NCBI RefSeq assembly: GCF_002024165.1
Contig: NZ_MWQN01000001.1
Span: 4,505,501-4,569,500 of the forward strand
Length of the DNA: 64,000 nucleotides
Reading direction: 5' to 3'
Origin: Embleya scabrispora
GTDB taxonomy: Bacteria; Actinomycetota; Actinomycetes; Streptomycetales; Streptomycetaceae
Translations under genes and position numbers: made by a program
Part shown: positions 25,433-34,000 of the stretch, one piece after another
How the letters are laid out: every line of letters starts with the position of its first letter
Position numbering within the stretch: position 1 is the stretch's first letter
Notes under the pieces: model-generated
Database searches by the model: none
Told to the model about the DNA's origin: nothing
Seen by the model: only the letters and a program-made list of their open reading frames with translations

Positions 25433-26179
25433 ATGAGACCGGGGGCAAACAAGCGCATCGCCGTCAGCGGGACCATCGTCGCCTTCCTCCTGGTGGCCGG
25501 TCTGGGCAACCAGTGGGTCTTCAAGGAGGCGTGGAAGGAGAGCAGCGACCACGACAAGTGGTACACCACGCTGTTGCGCATCGTCAGCTATCCGCTGTGG
25601 ATCGTGGATCGGGACGACCTGGGCGACGATTTCGGCTTCGCCTTCACCACCCGCTACGTCACCGCCGGATTCGTCGGCTTCGCGCTGCTGCTCGTGGCGG
25701 TCGCTGCGGTGCTCGCGCTCGGTGCGCGGGGTCTGGGCGAACGGTCCGGCGGGTTCGCCGCGTTCGTCGTCGGCTGGTTCTCGCTGGTGTTCGGCGGCGC
25801 CGTGAACGGACTGACCGTGGTCGCCATCGCCAACGACGACGAGGTGACCATTTCCGAGGGCTCCGGCTTCGATCGGGTCATGGCCAACGCGCAGGCCGGG
25901 GCCTACTTCGGCGTCCTCCTCGGGTGGCTGGTCGGCCTGGCGGCGGTGGCCGTCTACCGGTCGGCGGTGAGCCACGGGCCGCCCGCCTCGCCGCTGTCGC
26001 CGGGCGGATACGGCCCGCCCTTCGGCTACGGCGCCCCACCCGCCTCCGGCCACCCCGGCTACGGCGCACCCTCCCCCTACGACGCGCCGACCACCATCCG
26101 CCCGGCCGGGCCGCCGCCCACCGCGCCGCCGCGGCCGACCGGTGCGCCGGACACACCACCCGGTGGATACCGGCCCTGA
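25433..26179 (+). CDS. Predicted membrane protein with Pro/Gly-rich tail
   Basis: This 248-residue protein of unknown function has hydrophobic segments near residues 9-28, 78-98, 105-125 and 160-180. A cytosolic-looking C-terminal tail (from about 185) is rich in Pro, Gly and Tyr (SPGGYGPPFGYGAPPASGHPGYGAPSPYDAP). Such tails are common on actinobacterial membrane proteins of unknown role. ATG 25433 lies 45 bases after the bioY terminator. The gene ends 37 bases before rpiB, so the two could be co-transcribed. Confidence 0.78.
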   Translation: MRPGANKRIAVSGTIVAFLLVAGLGNQWVFKEAWKESSDHDKWYTTLLRIVSYPLWIVDRDDLGDDFGFAFTTRYVTAGFVGFALLLVAVAAVLALGARGLGERSGGFAAFVVGWFSLVFGGAVNGLTVVAIANDDEVTISEGSGFDRVMANAQAGAYFGVLLGWLVGLAAVAVYRSAVSHGPPASPLSPGGYGPPFGYGAPPASGHPGYGAPSPYDAPTTIRPAGPPPTAPPRPTGAPDTPPGGYRP

Positions 26180-26216
26180 CGGGACGTTCGGGACCGGGCC
26201 TGAGAGACTGCGCCCC

Positions 26217-26684
26217 ATGCGCGTTTACCTCGGCTCCGACCATGCCGGCTACGACCTCAAGCAGCACCTCATCGCGTGGCTCGACGCCAACGGCCACGAG
26301 GCCGTCGACTGCGGCCCGGCCGTCCAGGCCGACTCCTACGACTACCCCGTGTACTGTCTGCGCGCCGGCGAGCGCGTCGCGGCCGACCCCGGCAGCCTGG
26401 GCGTGGTCCTCGGCGGCTCCGGCAACGGCGAGGCGATCGCGGCGAACAAGGTCAAGGGGGTGCGCTGCGCCCTGGTGTGGAGCGAGGAGACCGCGTCGCT
26501 GGCGCGCGAGCACAACAACGCGAACGTGATCTCGATGGGCGCGCGCATGCACACCCCGGACGACGCGACCAGGTTCCTCGAGGTCTTCGTGAACACCCCG
26601 TACAGCGAGGCCGAGCGGCACACCCGCCGGATCTCCATGCTGACCAAGTACGAGAACACCGGCGAGCTGCCGGCCCTGCCGTAG
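26217..26684 (+). CDS. rpiB: Ribose-5-phosphate isomerase B
   Basis: This 155-residue enzyme interconverts ribose 5-phosphate and ribulose 5-phosphate in the pentose phosphate pathway. LGSDHAGYDLK at the N-terminus and HNNANVISMGAR are family signatures. The active-site loop reads VVLGGSGNGEAIAANK. The catalytic Cys of E. coli RpiB is replaced by the Ser/Glu arrangement (Glu72) seen in the mycobacterial enzyme, the normal actinobacterial variant. ATG 26217 begins MRVYLGSDHAG. Confidence 0.95.
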   Translation: MRVYLGSDHAGYDLKQHLIAWLDANGHEAVDCGPAVQADSYDYPVYCLRAGERVAADPGSLGVVLGGSGNGEAIAANKVKGVRCALVWSEETASLAREHNNANVISMGARMHTPDDATRFLEVFVNTPYSEAERHTRRISMLTKYENTGELPALP

Positions 26685-26712
26685 CCCGCACCCCGCTCAG
26701 CCGCACCTCCCG

Positions 26713-26745
26713 CCGCCCCCGATCGGTCCGCCCGGTCGGGGGCGG
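26713..26745 (+). terminator. Hairpin terminator of rpiB
   Basis: The perfect 10-bp stem CCGCCCCCGA (26713-26722) with TCGGGGGCGG (26736-26745) lies 28 bases after the stop codon, without a U-tract. Confidence 0.7.
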
Positions 26746-26823
26746 CCGCGTGTCGGTGCGGGTCGGTAGCGTGGAGGGCGACACACCGCCCGTGTCCCCA
26801 CCCGTCGCAGCGCTGGAGGCCGC

Positions 26824-27651
26824 GTGCCCGAGGGCCACACCATTCACCGTCTCGCCGCCGAGCACCTGGAGCGCTTCGGCGAGGTGCCGCTGCGGCTGAG
26901 CAGTCCGCAGGGGCGCTTCGCGGAGAGCGCCGCGCTGCTCGACGGGGAGCGTCTGGTGGATACCGACGCGCACGGGAAGCACCTGTTCCTGGAGTTCCCC
27001 GGCGAGCGCTTCGTGCACGTGCACCTGGGCCTCTACGGACAGTTCTCCTTCGGCGAGGGCGAGAAGTTGCCGGAGCCGGTCGGCCAGGTCCGGCTGCGGA
27101 TGGCCGCGAAGGTGCCCGGTGGGGCGAGTTGGGCGGATCTGCGCGGGCCGACCGCGTGCCGGCTCCTGGAGCGGGCCGAGAAGGACGCGGTACACGCCCG
27201 GCTCGGCCCCGATCCGCTGCGCGACGACGCCGACCCCGCCGCGGCCTGGCGGCGGATCGAGCGCAGCGCGAAGCCGATCGGCGCGCTGCTGATGGAGCAG
27301 GACGTGCTCGCGGGTGTGGGCAACGTCTACCGCGCCGAGGTGCTGTTCCGCTTCGGGGTGGATCCCAAGCTGCCGGGCAAACGGCTGGCGCGGGCCACCT
27401 GGGACGCGATGTGGGCCGACCTGGTGGCGCTGATGCACGAGGGCGTGCGGCTGGGCCGGATCGACACGGTGCGGCCCGAGCACACCCCCGAGGCGATGGG
27501 TCGCGAGCCGCGCAAGGACGACCACGGCGGCGAGGTGTACGTATACCGGCGCACCGACGCCCCCTGCCTGATCTGTGAAACCCCGGTGCGGACCGCCGAG
27601 TTGGTCGGGCGGAATCTGTTCTGGTGTCCCACCTGCCAGCCGTCGGCGTAA
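26824..27651 (+). CDS. nei: Fpg/Nei family DNA glycosylase (endonuclease VIII type)
   Basis: This 275-residue base-excision repair enzyme starts V/M-PEGHTIHR. After Met removal, Pro2 is the nucleophile and Glu3 the acid, and the PEGHT form is typical of actinobacterial Nei. The helix-two-turn-helix region includes LLMEQDVLAGVGNVYRAEVLF. The C-terminal zinc finger is C-x2-C-x16-C-x2-C (CLIC...CPTC). It removes oxidised pyrimidines and cuts the abasic site. GTG 26824 is the only start giving the required PEG N-terminus. Confidence 0.95.
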   Translation: MPEGHTIHRLAAEHLERFGEVPLRLSSPQGRFAESAALLDGERLVDTDAHGKHLFLEFPGERFVHVHLGLYGQFSFGEGEKLPEPVGQVRLRMAAKVPGGASWADLRGPTACRLLERAEKDAVHARLGPDPLRDDADPAAAWRRIERSAKPIGALLMEQDVLAGVGNVYRAEVLFRFGVDPKLPGKRLARATWDAMWADLVALMHEGVRLGRIDTVRPEHTPEAMGREPRKDDHGGEVYVYRRTDAPCLICETPVRTAELVGRNLFWCPTCQPSA

Positions 27652-27685
27652 CCTCCGGTTGGTTCCCGTTCGGTAGTGTCGCGGG

Positions 27686-28816
27686 GTGGCCGCGCCGACG
27701 AGCAGGATGAACCGGGCAAGCCGGACGGGCCGGCGGGCGGCGGCGGTGCGCCGGGGCCGGCGGATCGTGGCCTGGTTGCGGCATCGGGTGTTCCCCTCCG
27801 ACGGCTTCGCGCTGGCCGGTCTGCTGGTCGCGGTCACCGCGTGCGGGCTGCTCTCCGACCTGAACGCCGACTGGTTTCCGGCGACCGCACCGGTCCTGCC
27901 GATCCTGGTCGGCGGTCTGGTGCTGCGCATGCCCAGCCTGCTGCTGCTCTACGCGGCGACCGCCGGGGTGCTGGTCGCGCAGGACCGGGTGCACGACCCC
28001 GACGAGGTCACCGTCGGCACCGTCCTGGTGGTCGCGGCGGTCGCCGGCATCGTGTTGTTGATGGCCCGGATGCGGACCCGGCTGGGCGTGCAGTGGACGC
28101 GCGGCGAGTCGATGTTGTTCGACCTGCGCGACCGGTTGCGGGCGCAGGGGGAGATGCCGGTGTTGCCGCCGCAGTGGCACACCGAGGTGGTGCTGCGGCC
28201 GGCCGGCGGGCAGTCGTTCTCCGGCGACTTCCTGGTCGCCGCCCGCAGTTCGACCGGTGGGCGGATGCTCGAAGTGGTGCTCGTCGACGTCTCCGGCAAG
28301 GGGCTGGCCGCGGGGACGCGGGCGCTGATGCTCTCCGGCGCGTTCGGCGGGTTGCTCGGATCGCTGCCGCCGCACGGATTCCTGCCGGCCGCCAACGACT
28401 ACCTGCTCCGCCAGGAGTGGGCCGAGGGCTTCGCGACGGCGGTGCACGTGGTGCTCGACCTGGAGTCGGGCGAGTACGAGTTGTTGTCGGCGGGCCACCC
28501 GCCGGGTGTGCACTGGATCGCCGAGACCGGCCGCTGGCGGGTGGTCGAGGCGGCCGGCCCGCTCCTGGGCGTGCTCGACGACGCCACGTTCGAGGGGGTG
28601 CGCGGGCGACTGGACCACGGCGACGCGCTGCTGCTGTTCACCGACGGCATGGTGGAACTGCCCGGCGAGGACATCGCCACCGGCATCGACCGGTTCCTCG
28701 GCGAGGCGGAGCGGCTGGTCCGGGACGACTTCCACGACGCGGCGCGGCGGATCGTGGCGGCGGCCGGGCGCAACGTGGGCGACGACCGCGCGGTGGTGCT
28801 GCTGCGCCGACGCTGA
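27686..28816 (+). CDS. Membrane-bound SpoIIE/PP2C-type serine phosphatase
   Basis: This 376-residue protein has a basic N-terminus, three or four hydrophobic segments (about residues 45-135), a short linker, and a C-terminal SpoIIE domain from about residue 165. Metal-binding signatures are FSGDFLVAAR, VVLVDVSGKGLAAGTRA, LLSAGHPPGVHW, LLFTDGMVEL and GDDRAVVLL. In Streptomyces such phosphatases act on anti-anti-sigma factors in stress and development networks, but no partner lies here. GTG 27686 has only a weak ribosome site. It is convergent with the cbi operon. Confidence 0.9.
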   Translation: MAAPTSRMNRASRTGRRAAAVRRGRRIVAWLRHRVFPSDGFALAGLLVAVTACGLLSDLNADWFPATAPVLPILVGGLVLRMPSLLLLYAATAGVLVAQDRVHDPDEVTVGTVLVVAAVAGIVLLMARMRTRLGVQWTRGESMLFDLRDRLRAQGEMPVLPPQWHTEVVLRPAGGQSFSGDFLVAARSSTGGRMLEVVLVDVSGKGLAAGTRALMLSGAFGGLLGSLPPHGFLPAANDYLLRQEWAEGFATAVHVVLDLESGEYELLSAGHPPGVHWIAETGRWRVVEAAGPLLGVLDDATFEGVRGRLDHGDALLLFTDGMVELPGEDIATGIDRFLGEAERLVRDDFHDAARRIVAAAGRNVGDDRAVVLLRRR

Positions 28817-28828
28817 ACCCGGCCGCGG

Positions 28829-29668
28829 TCAGTGCGTACGCGGCTGCGCGGGCAACGCCAGGGCGGTCAGTTCGGCCGGAGTCCGGGGCAGCGTGCCGGG
28901 CGGGGCCACCCCGTGCGCGATCAGTACCGCGGCCACCGCGTGCGCCCAGGTCGGCCGCAGGCTCGCGGCGGCCAGCAGCGTGGTGTCCGCGAGCAGCTCC
29001 GCGGCCGGCCCGGTATGCAGCCGCCCGTCGGCGAGCACGGCCGCGTCGTCGGCCCAGCGCAGCGCCAGGTCCACGTCGTGGGTGGCCATCACCACCGTGG
29101 TCCCGGCCGCACGCAGCTCGGCGAGCGTGTCGAGCAGCGCCTCCTGACCGGCCGGATCCAGGCCCGCCGTCGGCTCGTCCAGGACCAGCACCTGCGGCCG
29201 CATGGCGACCGCGCCGGCGATCGCGACCCGCTTGCGCTGCCCGAAGGACAGCAGGTGCACCGGCCGCTCGGCCAGCTCGGCGATGCCGAGCGCGGCCAAC
29301 GCCTCGGCCACCCGCGAGCGCACCTCGTCCGGCGCGAGCCCGAGGTTGAGCGGCCCGAACGAGACGTCCTGGGCCACCGACGCGGAGAACAGCTGGTCGT
29401 CGGGATCCTGCACGACCAGTTGCACCACCCGGCGCAGTTCGGCGAGTCCCTTGCGGTCGTGCCGGATCGGCGTGCCGTGCAGCTCCACCCGACCCGAACC
29501 CGGCACCAGGCCGCCGGTCAACAGCCGCAGCAGTGTGGTCTTGCCGCTGCCGTTCGGCCCGAGCAGGGCCAGTGCCCGGCCCGCCGGGACGGCCAGGGAC
29601 AACCCGGTCAGTACCGGCGGCCCGTCCTCGTAGGCGTAGCCGACCTCTCGTACCCGCAGCGGAATCAC
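28829..29668 (-). CDS. cbiO: Cobalt ECF transporter ATPase
   Basis: This 279-residue ABC ATPase is the last gene of the cbiMNQO operon. Walker A is LLGPNGSGKTTLLRLL, the signature LLSFGQRKRVAIAGA and Walker B VLVLDEPTAGLDPAG. The Q-loop region VQDPDDQLFSASVAQDV matches CbiO/EcfA proteins. It powers cobalt uptake for cobalamin synthesis. GTG 29668 overlaps the cbiQ stop, indicating coupling. The C-terminal 60 residues extend beyond the minimal domain. Confidence 0.93.
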   Translation of the reverse strand: MIPLRVREVGYAYEDGPPVLTGLSLAVPAGRALALLGPNGSGKTTLLRLLTGGLVPGSGRVELHGTPIRHDRKGLAELRRVVQLVVQDPDDQLFSASVAQDVSFGPLNLGLAPDEVRSRVAEALAALGIAELAERPVHLLSFGQRKRVAIAGAVAMRPQVLVLDEPTAGLDPAGQEALLDTLAELRAAGTTVVMATHDVDLALRWADDAAVLADGRLHTGPAAELLADTTLLAAASLRPTWAHAVAAVLIAHGVAPPGTLPRTPAELTALALPAQPRTH

Positions 29669-30408
29669 GGCATCACCGATCCCAGGAGAAGAGTGGCGAC
29701 GACGACCGCCGCCACGAGGAACACGGACCGGGCGACGAAGCCGCGCGAGACGGGCACCTCGTCCACGAGCACCCGCAACCGCCCGTCGTAGCCGCGCCCG
29801 GCCAGCCCTTCCTCCAGCCGCCGGGCCCGCGCGAACGCGTGCACGAACACCGCCGACCCCAGCCCCGCCACCGAACGCCACCGGGCCCGCCGGGTGCGAT
29901 GCCCGAGCCGCCCGGCCTGGGCCTGGTTGATCCGGGCGGTGGTGTCGTAGAGCAGGAACAACATCCGGTACATCACCGCCGCCACGTCCACCACGGCCGC
30001 CGGCACACCCACCCGGGTCAGCCGGGGCAGCACGTCCGACAGCGGCGTGGTGAACGCGAACAACAACATCGCCAACCCGGCCGCACCGGAGCGGGCCACC
30101 AACTCGCCCGCGTGGCGCGGCCCGTCCGGCGCCCAGCCGACACCGTCCGCGCGGATGGACACGAGCAGCGTCAGCGCACCGGTCACCGCGAAGCCCAGCG
30201 GCGCGCGGGCCGCCCGCCACAACCGCCGGGCGGGCACCCGGGCGAAGCCCAGCGCGATCACCAGCACGGTGACCGCGACCAGCACCGCGCCGGGCCACGG
30301 CGGCAGCGCCACCGCGCACCCGAGCAGCCCGAGGGAGAGCACGGCCTTGTCGGCCGGATGGCGGCGGCGCCAGGCACTGGCATGCGCCGCCGCGTCGATC
30401 GGCAGCAC
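29665..30408 (-). CDS. cbiQ: Cobalt ECF transporter T component
   Basis: This 247-residue membrane protein of the EcfT/CbiQ family starts at GTG 30408. Family features are the N-terminal HPADKAVLSLGLLGCAV and the AR(A/R)-type coupling helices that grip the ATPase (VFVHAFARARRLEEGLAGRGYDG). About five hydrophobic segments are visible. It links CbiMN to CbiO. It begins 4 bases after the cbiN stop. Confidence 0.92.
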   Translation of the reverse strand: MLPIDAAAHASAWRRRHPADKAVLSLGLLGCAVALPPWPGAVLVAVTVLVIALGFARVPARRLWRAARAPLGFAVTGALTLLVSIRADGVGWAPDGPRHAGELVARSGAAGLAMLLFAFTTPLSDVLPRLTRVGVPAAVVDVAAVMYRMLFLLYDTTARINQAQAGRLGHRTRRARWRSVAGLGSAVFVHAFARARRLEEGLAGRGYDGRLRVLVDEVPVSRGFVARSVFLVAAVVVATLLLGSVMP

Positions 30409-30411
30409 GGA

Positions 30412-30795
30412 TCAGCGACCCGGGACCGATACCGGGCCCTCCGCGGCAGCCGCCGGATCAGGGCCCGGGCCCGGCTCGTCGGGGGTGTCGCTCGCCTCGG
30501 GCGCGAGCTTTCGGCGGGTGCGCTTGACGCCGAACATGTACCCGACCACACCCGCGCCGAGCGCCGCCTGGAGCGCGAACAGGCCGGACTCGATCTCGCC
30601 GGACGGCGGTTCGTACAGCGGGCTGAACCACGGCTCGTAGTCCGGGTCGTTCTCGGTGATCGCGGTCTCGGCCTGGGTGTCGGCGCCCGCGAACGGCTCG
30701 TCCTTGTGGTCGCCCATGCCGAACACCACGGGCAGCGCCGCGAGCAGCACCACGGCCAGCACGATCAGCAGGTTGATCTTCGTCGAGCGCTTCAC
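30412..30795 (-). CDS. cbiN: Cobalt transport protein CbiN
   Basis: This 127-residue protein has two transmembrane helices (about residues 6-27 and 70-90) and an extracellular loop with [39 protein letters not shown], the CbiN signature. It assists metal loading of CbiM. The C-terminal tail after KRTRRK is longer and more Pro/Ala-rich than in enterobacterial CbiN. The start overlaps the cbiM stop. Confidence 0.92.
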   Translation of the reverse strand: MKRSTKINLLIVLAVVLLAALPVVFGMGDHKDEPFAGADTQAETAITENDPDYEPWFSPLYEPPSGEIESGLFALQAALGAGVVGYMFGVKRTRRKLAPEASDTPDEPGPGPDPAAAAEGPVSVPGR

Positions 30796-31505
30796 TTGCT
30801 CTTCTCCTCCTCGCGCACGGGCCGCGCGTCGGTCAGCACGCCGAGGCGGATCAGGTCACCGCGACTGGACTGCCGCAGCAGGCGCACCACCAGGACCGTC
30901 AACAGGCCCTCGCTGATCGCCAGCGGGATCTGGGTGAGCGAGAAGATGCCGCCGAACTTGGCCAGCGCGCCCGGGAATCCGCTGTCCGGGTCGGGGAAGG
31001 CGAGGGCGAGTTGCACGCTGGTGACGCAGTAGGTGCTCAGGTCCGCGACGAACGCGCCGGCGAACACCGCGACGTCCAGCGGCATGGTGCCGCCGCGCCG
31101 GTCCAGGAGCGAGCGGGCGAGTCGATATGCGCCGTAGCCGGCCCAGGGGCCGACGATCGCCATCGAGAACACGTTCGCGCCGAGCGTGGTCAACCCGCCG
31201 TGGGCGAGCAACAGCGCCTGGAAGAGCAGGGTGATCGTGCCGAGCACCGCCATGATCGGCGGCCGGAACAGGATGGCGCCCAGACCGGTGCCGGTGGGAT
31301 GCGAGCAACTACCGGTGACGGATGGGATCTTCAGCGCGGACAGCACGAACGAGAAGGCGCCGGACGCGCCGAGCAGCAGGGTGTTCTCGGGCCGGTTGCG
31401 CACCTCGCGGGTGAGCGCGCGGGCGCCGTGGACGACGAACGGGGCAGACGCGACGCCCCAGGCGGCGGCGTGTTCCCAGGGCAGATAGCCCTCGGCGATA
31501 TGCAT
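30792..31505 (-). CDS. cbiM: Cobalt ECF transporter substrate-binding subunit CbiM
   Basis: This 237-residue membrane protein begins MHIAEGYLP. The N-terminal Met-His coordinates Co2+ and is invariant in the family. Further signatures are [26 protein letters not shown] and [18 protein letters not shown]. About six helices are visible. It is the first gene of the cbiMNQO operon, directly behind a cobalamin riboswitch, so expression should fall when B12 is abundant. Confidence 0.95.
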   Translation of the reverse strand: MHIAEGYLPWEHAAAWGVASAPFVVHGARALTREVRNRPENTLLLGASGAFSFVLSALKIPSVTGSCSHPTGTGLGAILFRPPIMAVLGTITLLFQALLLAHGGLTTLGANVFSMAIVGPWAGYGAYRLARSLLDRRGGTMPLDVAVFAGAFVADLSTYCVTSVQLALAFPDPDSGFPGALAKFGGIFSLTQIPLAISEGLLTVLVVRLLRQSSRGDLIRLGVLTDARPVREEEKSK

Positions 31506-31534
31506 GAGGAAGGGTCCCTCTCCAACACCTCGTG

Positions 31535-31735
31535 GACGGACGATCGCCGTGGCCGGTCTCCTGGCTGACGGGTCGTGCGTTCACGTCTCCGCCTTCCCGG
31601 GTCCGCGACAGCGGTCCCAGTGGCTTCCCGAGGCGACGAGTCAACGTTTCCGCGGGGGTGGAGGAGAACTTCCCGATCACAGTGGCGAGGGCCGCGCCGG
31701 CATCGAACCGGCTTCCCGAGCACCACGGCGAGCCG
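31535..31735 (-). ncRNA. Cobalamin (adenosylcobalamin) riboswitch upstream of cbiMNQO
   Basis: Read on the minus strand, the conserved 5' elements are GGTGCTCGGGAA (about 31713-31724), GCCGGTTCGATGCCGG and the CGCCACTGTGA segment. The 3' B12 box AGCCAGGAGACCGGC lies at 31552-31566. Order and spacing match the cobalamin aptamer. The box ends about 46 bases before the cbiM ATG, so ligand binding probably controls translation initiation, the common mode in Streptomyces. The ends given are approximate. Confidence 0.93.
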
Positions 31736-31871
31736 ACACTAGTGGTCGAGTGGACATGGCGACAAGGTGGCATCTGCAAACCGTGCGCAAGGCCACAAGG
31801 TGGGCGGAGCGGCGGAGCAATAGCCGCATTCCGGGACGGCGCGACGACCCGTCGGGGCAGGAGCGCGGGCG

Positions 31872-31898
31872 GGGCACGGGGCCGGGCGGTCCGTGCCC
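31872..31898 (-). terminator. Hairpin after the RDD-protein gene
   Basis: The perfect 8-bp stem GGGCACGG (31872-31879) with CCGTGCCC (31891-31898) lies 5 bases beyond the end of the minus-strand RDD gene. It separates that gene from the cobalamin-riboswitch transcript. Confidence 0.6.
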
Positions 31899-31903
31899 GG
31901 GCC

Positions 31904-32449
31904 TCAGCGCAGCCCGGGGCCGCGCCCCCGGACCACCAGGGTGCCGGCGACCCGGTCGCCGATCCGCTGGCGCCGCTCGCTGGTGAGCACCGCGACCAAC
32001 CCGATCGCACCGAGCGCGAACGCGTCCACGCACAACAGCACCCAGCGGATCGCCAGTTGGCGCCGCCCGGCCCGACCGCCGGACACGTCGACCACACGGA
32101 TCCCGAACACCTGCATGCCCCAGGTGCGCCCGTCGTGCTCGGCGGGACGCAGCACCCAGTACCAGAACAGGATCGCCACCGCGACCACGAGCACACCGGC
32201 GGTGATCGTCGCGGTGAGCGGACCGCTGCGGATCGAGCCGTCGGGGTGGGTGGGCAGCAGCACGAACAGGAACATCGCCGCGCCGGGCAGCAGCGCGGAG
32301 GCGATCACGTCCACTACGAACTGGCCGATCCGCCGGTACAGCACCGACGGGCCGACCCGATGTGCGCTCGCCGGCAGCCACACCCGGGCGCGCGGCCCGA
32401 CGGGATGGGCCGAGCGCGCGAACCGCTGCGGAAGGCTCCGTTCGTACAT
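31904..32449 (-). CDS. RDD family membrane protein
   Basis: This 181-residue protein carries the RDD domain pattern: YRRIGQFVVDVIASALL (Arg and Asp in the first helix), then a second helix VLVVAVAILFWYWVLRP. The EHDGRTWGMQVFGIRVVDVSGG hairpin and a third helix ending in RRQRIGDRVAGTLVVRG follow. RDD proteins are small membrane proteins, some linked to ion or osmotic homeostasis; the role here is unknown. The start ATG 32449 has GGAAAG 9 bases upstream. Confidence 0.87.
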   Translation of the reverse strand: MYERSLPQRFARSAHPVGPRARVWLPASAHRVGPSVLYRRIGQFVVDVIASALLPGAAMFLFVLLPTHPDGSIRSGPLTATITAGVLVVAVAILFWYWVLRPAEHDGRTWGMQVFGIRVVDVSGGRAGRRQLAIRWVLLCVDAFALGAIGLVAVLTSERRQRIGDRVAGTLVVRGRGPGLR

Positions 32450-32587
32450 GTTCTTGTACTTTCCGCAACCGGGCGCGTTGACTCCCGGCAGGGCCGATCT
32501 CGCCGAGATTGCGCCCGGTCGGCGGACAACGGGCCCGACCGGGCGGCGGTGAAATGATCATGAATCGGCAGGATCGACTAAAAACGA

Positions 32588-33448
32588 TCAGACCGTCATC
32601 GGGCCGTCGACTCCGAACAGGTCCGGCTCGGAGCGGCTGATCACGTCGTACAGCGGCTTGTAGTTGATCCACGCCACCGTGTCGTTGCCGAGCTGCTCCC
32701 GGGTCAGCCGCGCGTTCTCCGGCGAGATCGGCCGCAGCTCGCCCGCCGCCTGGGCCAACAGCTGGACCTGGCAGGAGCGCTCCATGGTGATGAACCACCA
32801 GGCCGCCGCGTCCACCGACCGTCCGACCGTAAGCAGACCGTGGTTGCGCAGGATCAGCGCCTTGTGCGTGCCGAGCGTCTTGGCGATCCGCCGTCCCTCC
32901 TCGGTGTCGAGCACCACGCCCGCGTAGTCGTCGAAGAGTTCGTGGTCCTCGTAGAACGGACACACGTCCTGGGTGATCGGCTCGAGCCGGATCCCCAGCG
33001 CGGACAACGCGCGCCCGTGCGTGGAGTGGCTGTGCGCCGCGGCGACCACGTCCGGGCGGGCCGCGTGGATCTGCGAGTGGATCGCGAACGCGGCCTGGTT
33101 GACGTGGAACCGGCCCTCGACGACCCGCCCCTCGTGATCGACCAGGATCAGGTCGTCCACGGTGATGTGCTTGAACGACATCCCGAACGGGTTGACCCAG
33201 AAGTGGTCGGCGAACTCGGGGTCGCGCGCGGTGATGTGTCCGGCCACCCCCTCCTCGAAGCCGAACCGGCCGAACAACCGCAGCGCCGCCGTCAGCCGCT
33301 CCTTGCGGTGTCGGCGCTCCTGCTCGACGGTTTCGAACGTGGGCGGCAGCGCGAAGCTCAGGTCGGTGGGCGAGACCGGTCGCGGCGGCGCCGACCGCTC
33401 GGTGCTCGGCGGGCCGTCCTGGGGGCGAGGCGCATCGGTGGCGGACAT
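32588..33448 (-). CDS. Class II aldolase/adducin domain protein
   Basis: This 286-residue protein has the class II aldolase fold. VAGHITARDPEFADHFWVNPFGMSF is the substrate-phosphate region, VAAAHSHSTHGRALSAL carries the zinc-binding histidines, and LRNHGLLTVGRSVDAAAWWF carries the third. The family includes fuculose-phosphate aldolases and many uncharacterised decarboxylase-like members; substrate unknown. The first 40 residues are Pro/Arg-rich and probably disordered. ATG 33448 has GAGGAG 6 bases upstream, whereas ATG 33454 touches it, so the inner start is preferred. It is monocistronic. Confidence 0.88.
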   Translation of the reverse strand: MSATDAPRPQDGPPSTERSAPPRPVSPTDLSFALPPTFETVEQERRHRKERLTAALRLFGRFGFEEGVAGHITARDPEFADHFWVNPFGMSFKHITVDDLILVDHEGRVVEGRFHVNQAAFAIHSQIHAARPDVVAAAHSHSTHGRALSALGIRLEPITQDVCPFYEDHELFDDYAGVVLDTEEGRRIAKTLGTHKALILRNHGLLTVGRSVDAAAWWFITMERSCQVQLLAQAAGELRPISPENARLTREQLGNDTVAWINYKPLYDVISRSEPDLFGVDGPMTV

Positions 33449-34000
33449 GTCCATCTCCTCGGGCTCGGGGCGCGCACGGGCGCCGCCGACGCTACCCGCG
33501 AGTCACATCCGTGGACAGCCTTGGGCGGGCGTCGGATCGCGCGGGAGCGGCGGGGCCGGGGGCCGTGTGCGCGGGCCGCGGCGGCGGGAGCGGGCCGGGG
33601 GTACGCGGCCCGGGATTCTAGCGTCCGAACGTCGTGCGGACCGGGTTTCGGGCAATTAACCGAATATTGCCCACGACCGCCTTCGGGCCGCTCCTACGCT
33701 GCCGTTCAGCGAGTCCGGGAGGTCGAGTCCGAAGCAGTCGAACTCGAATTCCCGGACCCGCTCGAAGGCGACGGGAAAAGTACGCGCGGACGTATACACG
33801 GGGAAGGGGCGCGTGAGGTGAGCGGCGGGGGAGTGCATTCCACGGAGGTCGCGAATATCGGCGTACGGCCGGCCGCGGGCGCGCCCGGGTCCGGCCGGGG
33901 CGACGGGGCGGCGTCCCGGACCAGGACCGAGGCGGGCCGCCGGGGCGCGCCCGCGCGAGCGCCCGCGTCCAGGAGCCCGATCGCGAGGAGTTGGGCGGAG
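33449..34000. other. Intergenic region with a large stem-loop
   Basis: Between the divergent aldolase and roadblock genes there is about 550 bp. At 33713-33757, GTCCGGGA pairs with TCCCGGAC and, inside it, TCGAGT with ACTCGA, leaving a 13-nt loop. It probably lies in the 5' leader or promoter region of the roadblock gene. ORFs drawn here have no protein-like composition. Confidence 0.5.

Noticed and set aside
28829-31505. Nickel rather than cobalt specificity for the ECF operon
   Set aside because: Both metals use related transporters, but a cobalamin riboswitch and CbiN rather than NikN/NikL features favour cobalt.
32840-34000. Further upstream extension of the roadblock frame (open to 32840)
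   Set aside because: That part runs antisense through the class II aldolase gene and is Arg/Gly-rich; only the segment from 34001 looks coding.
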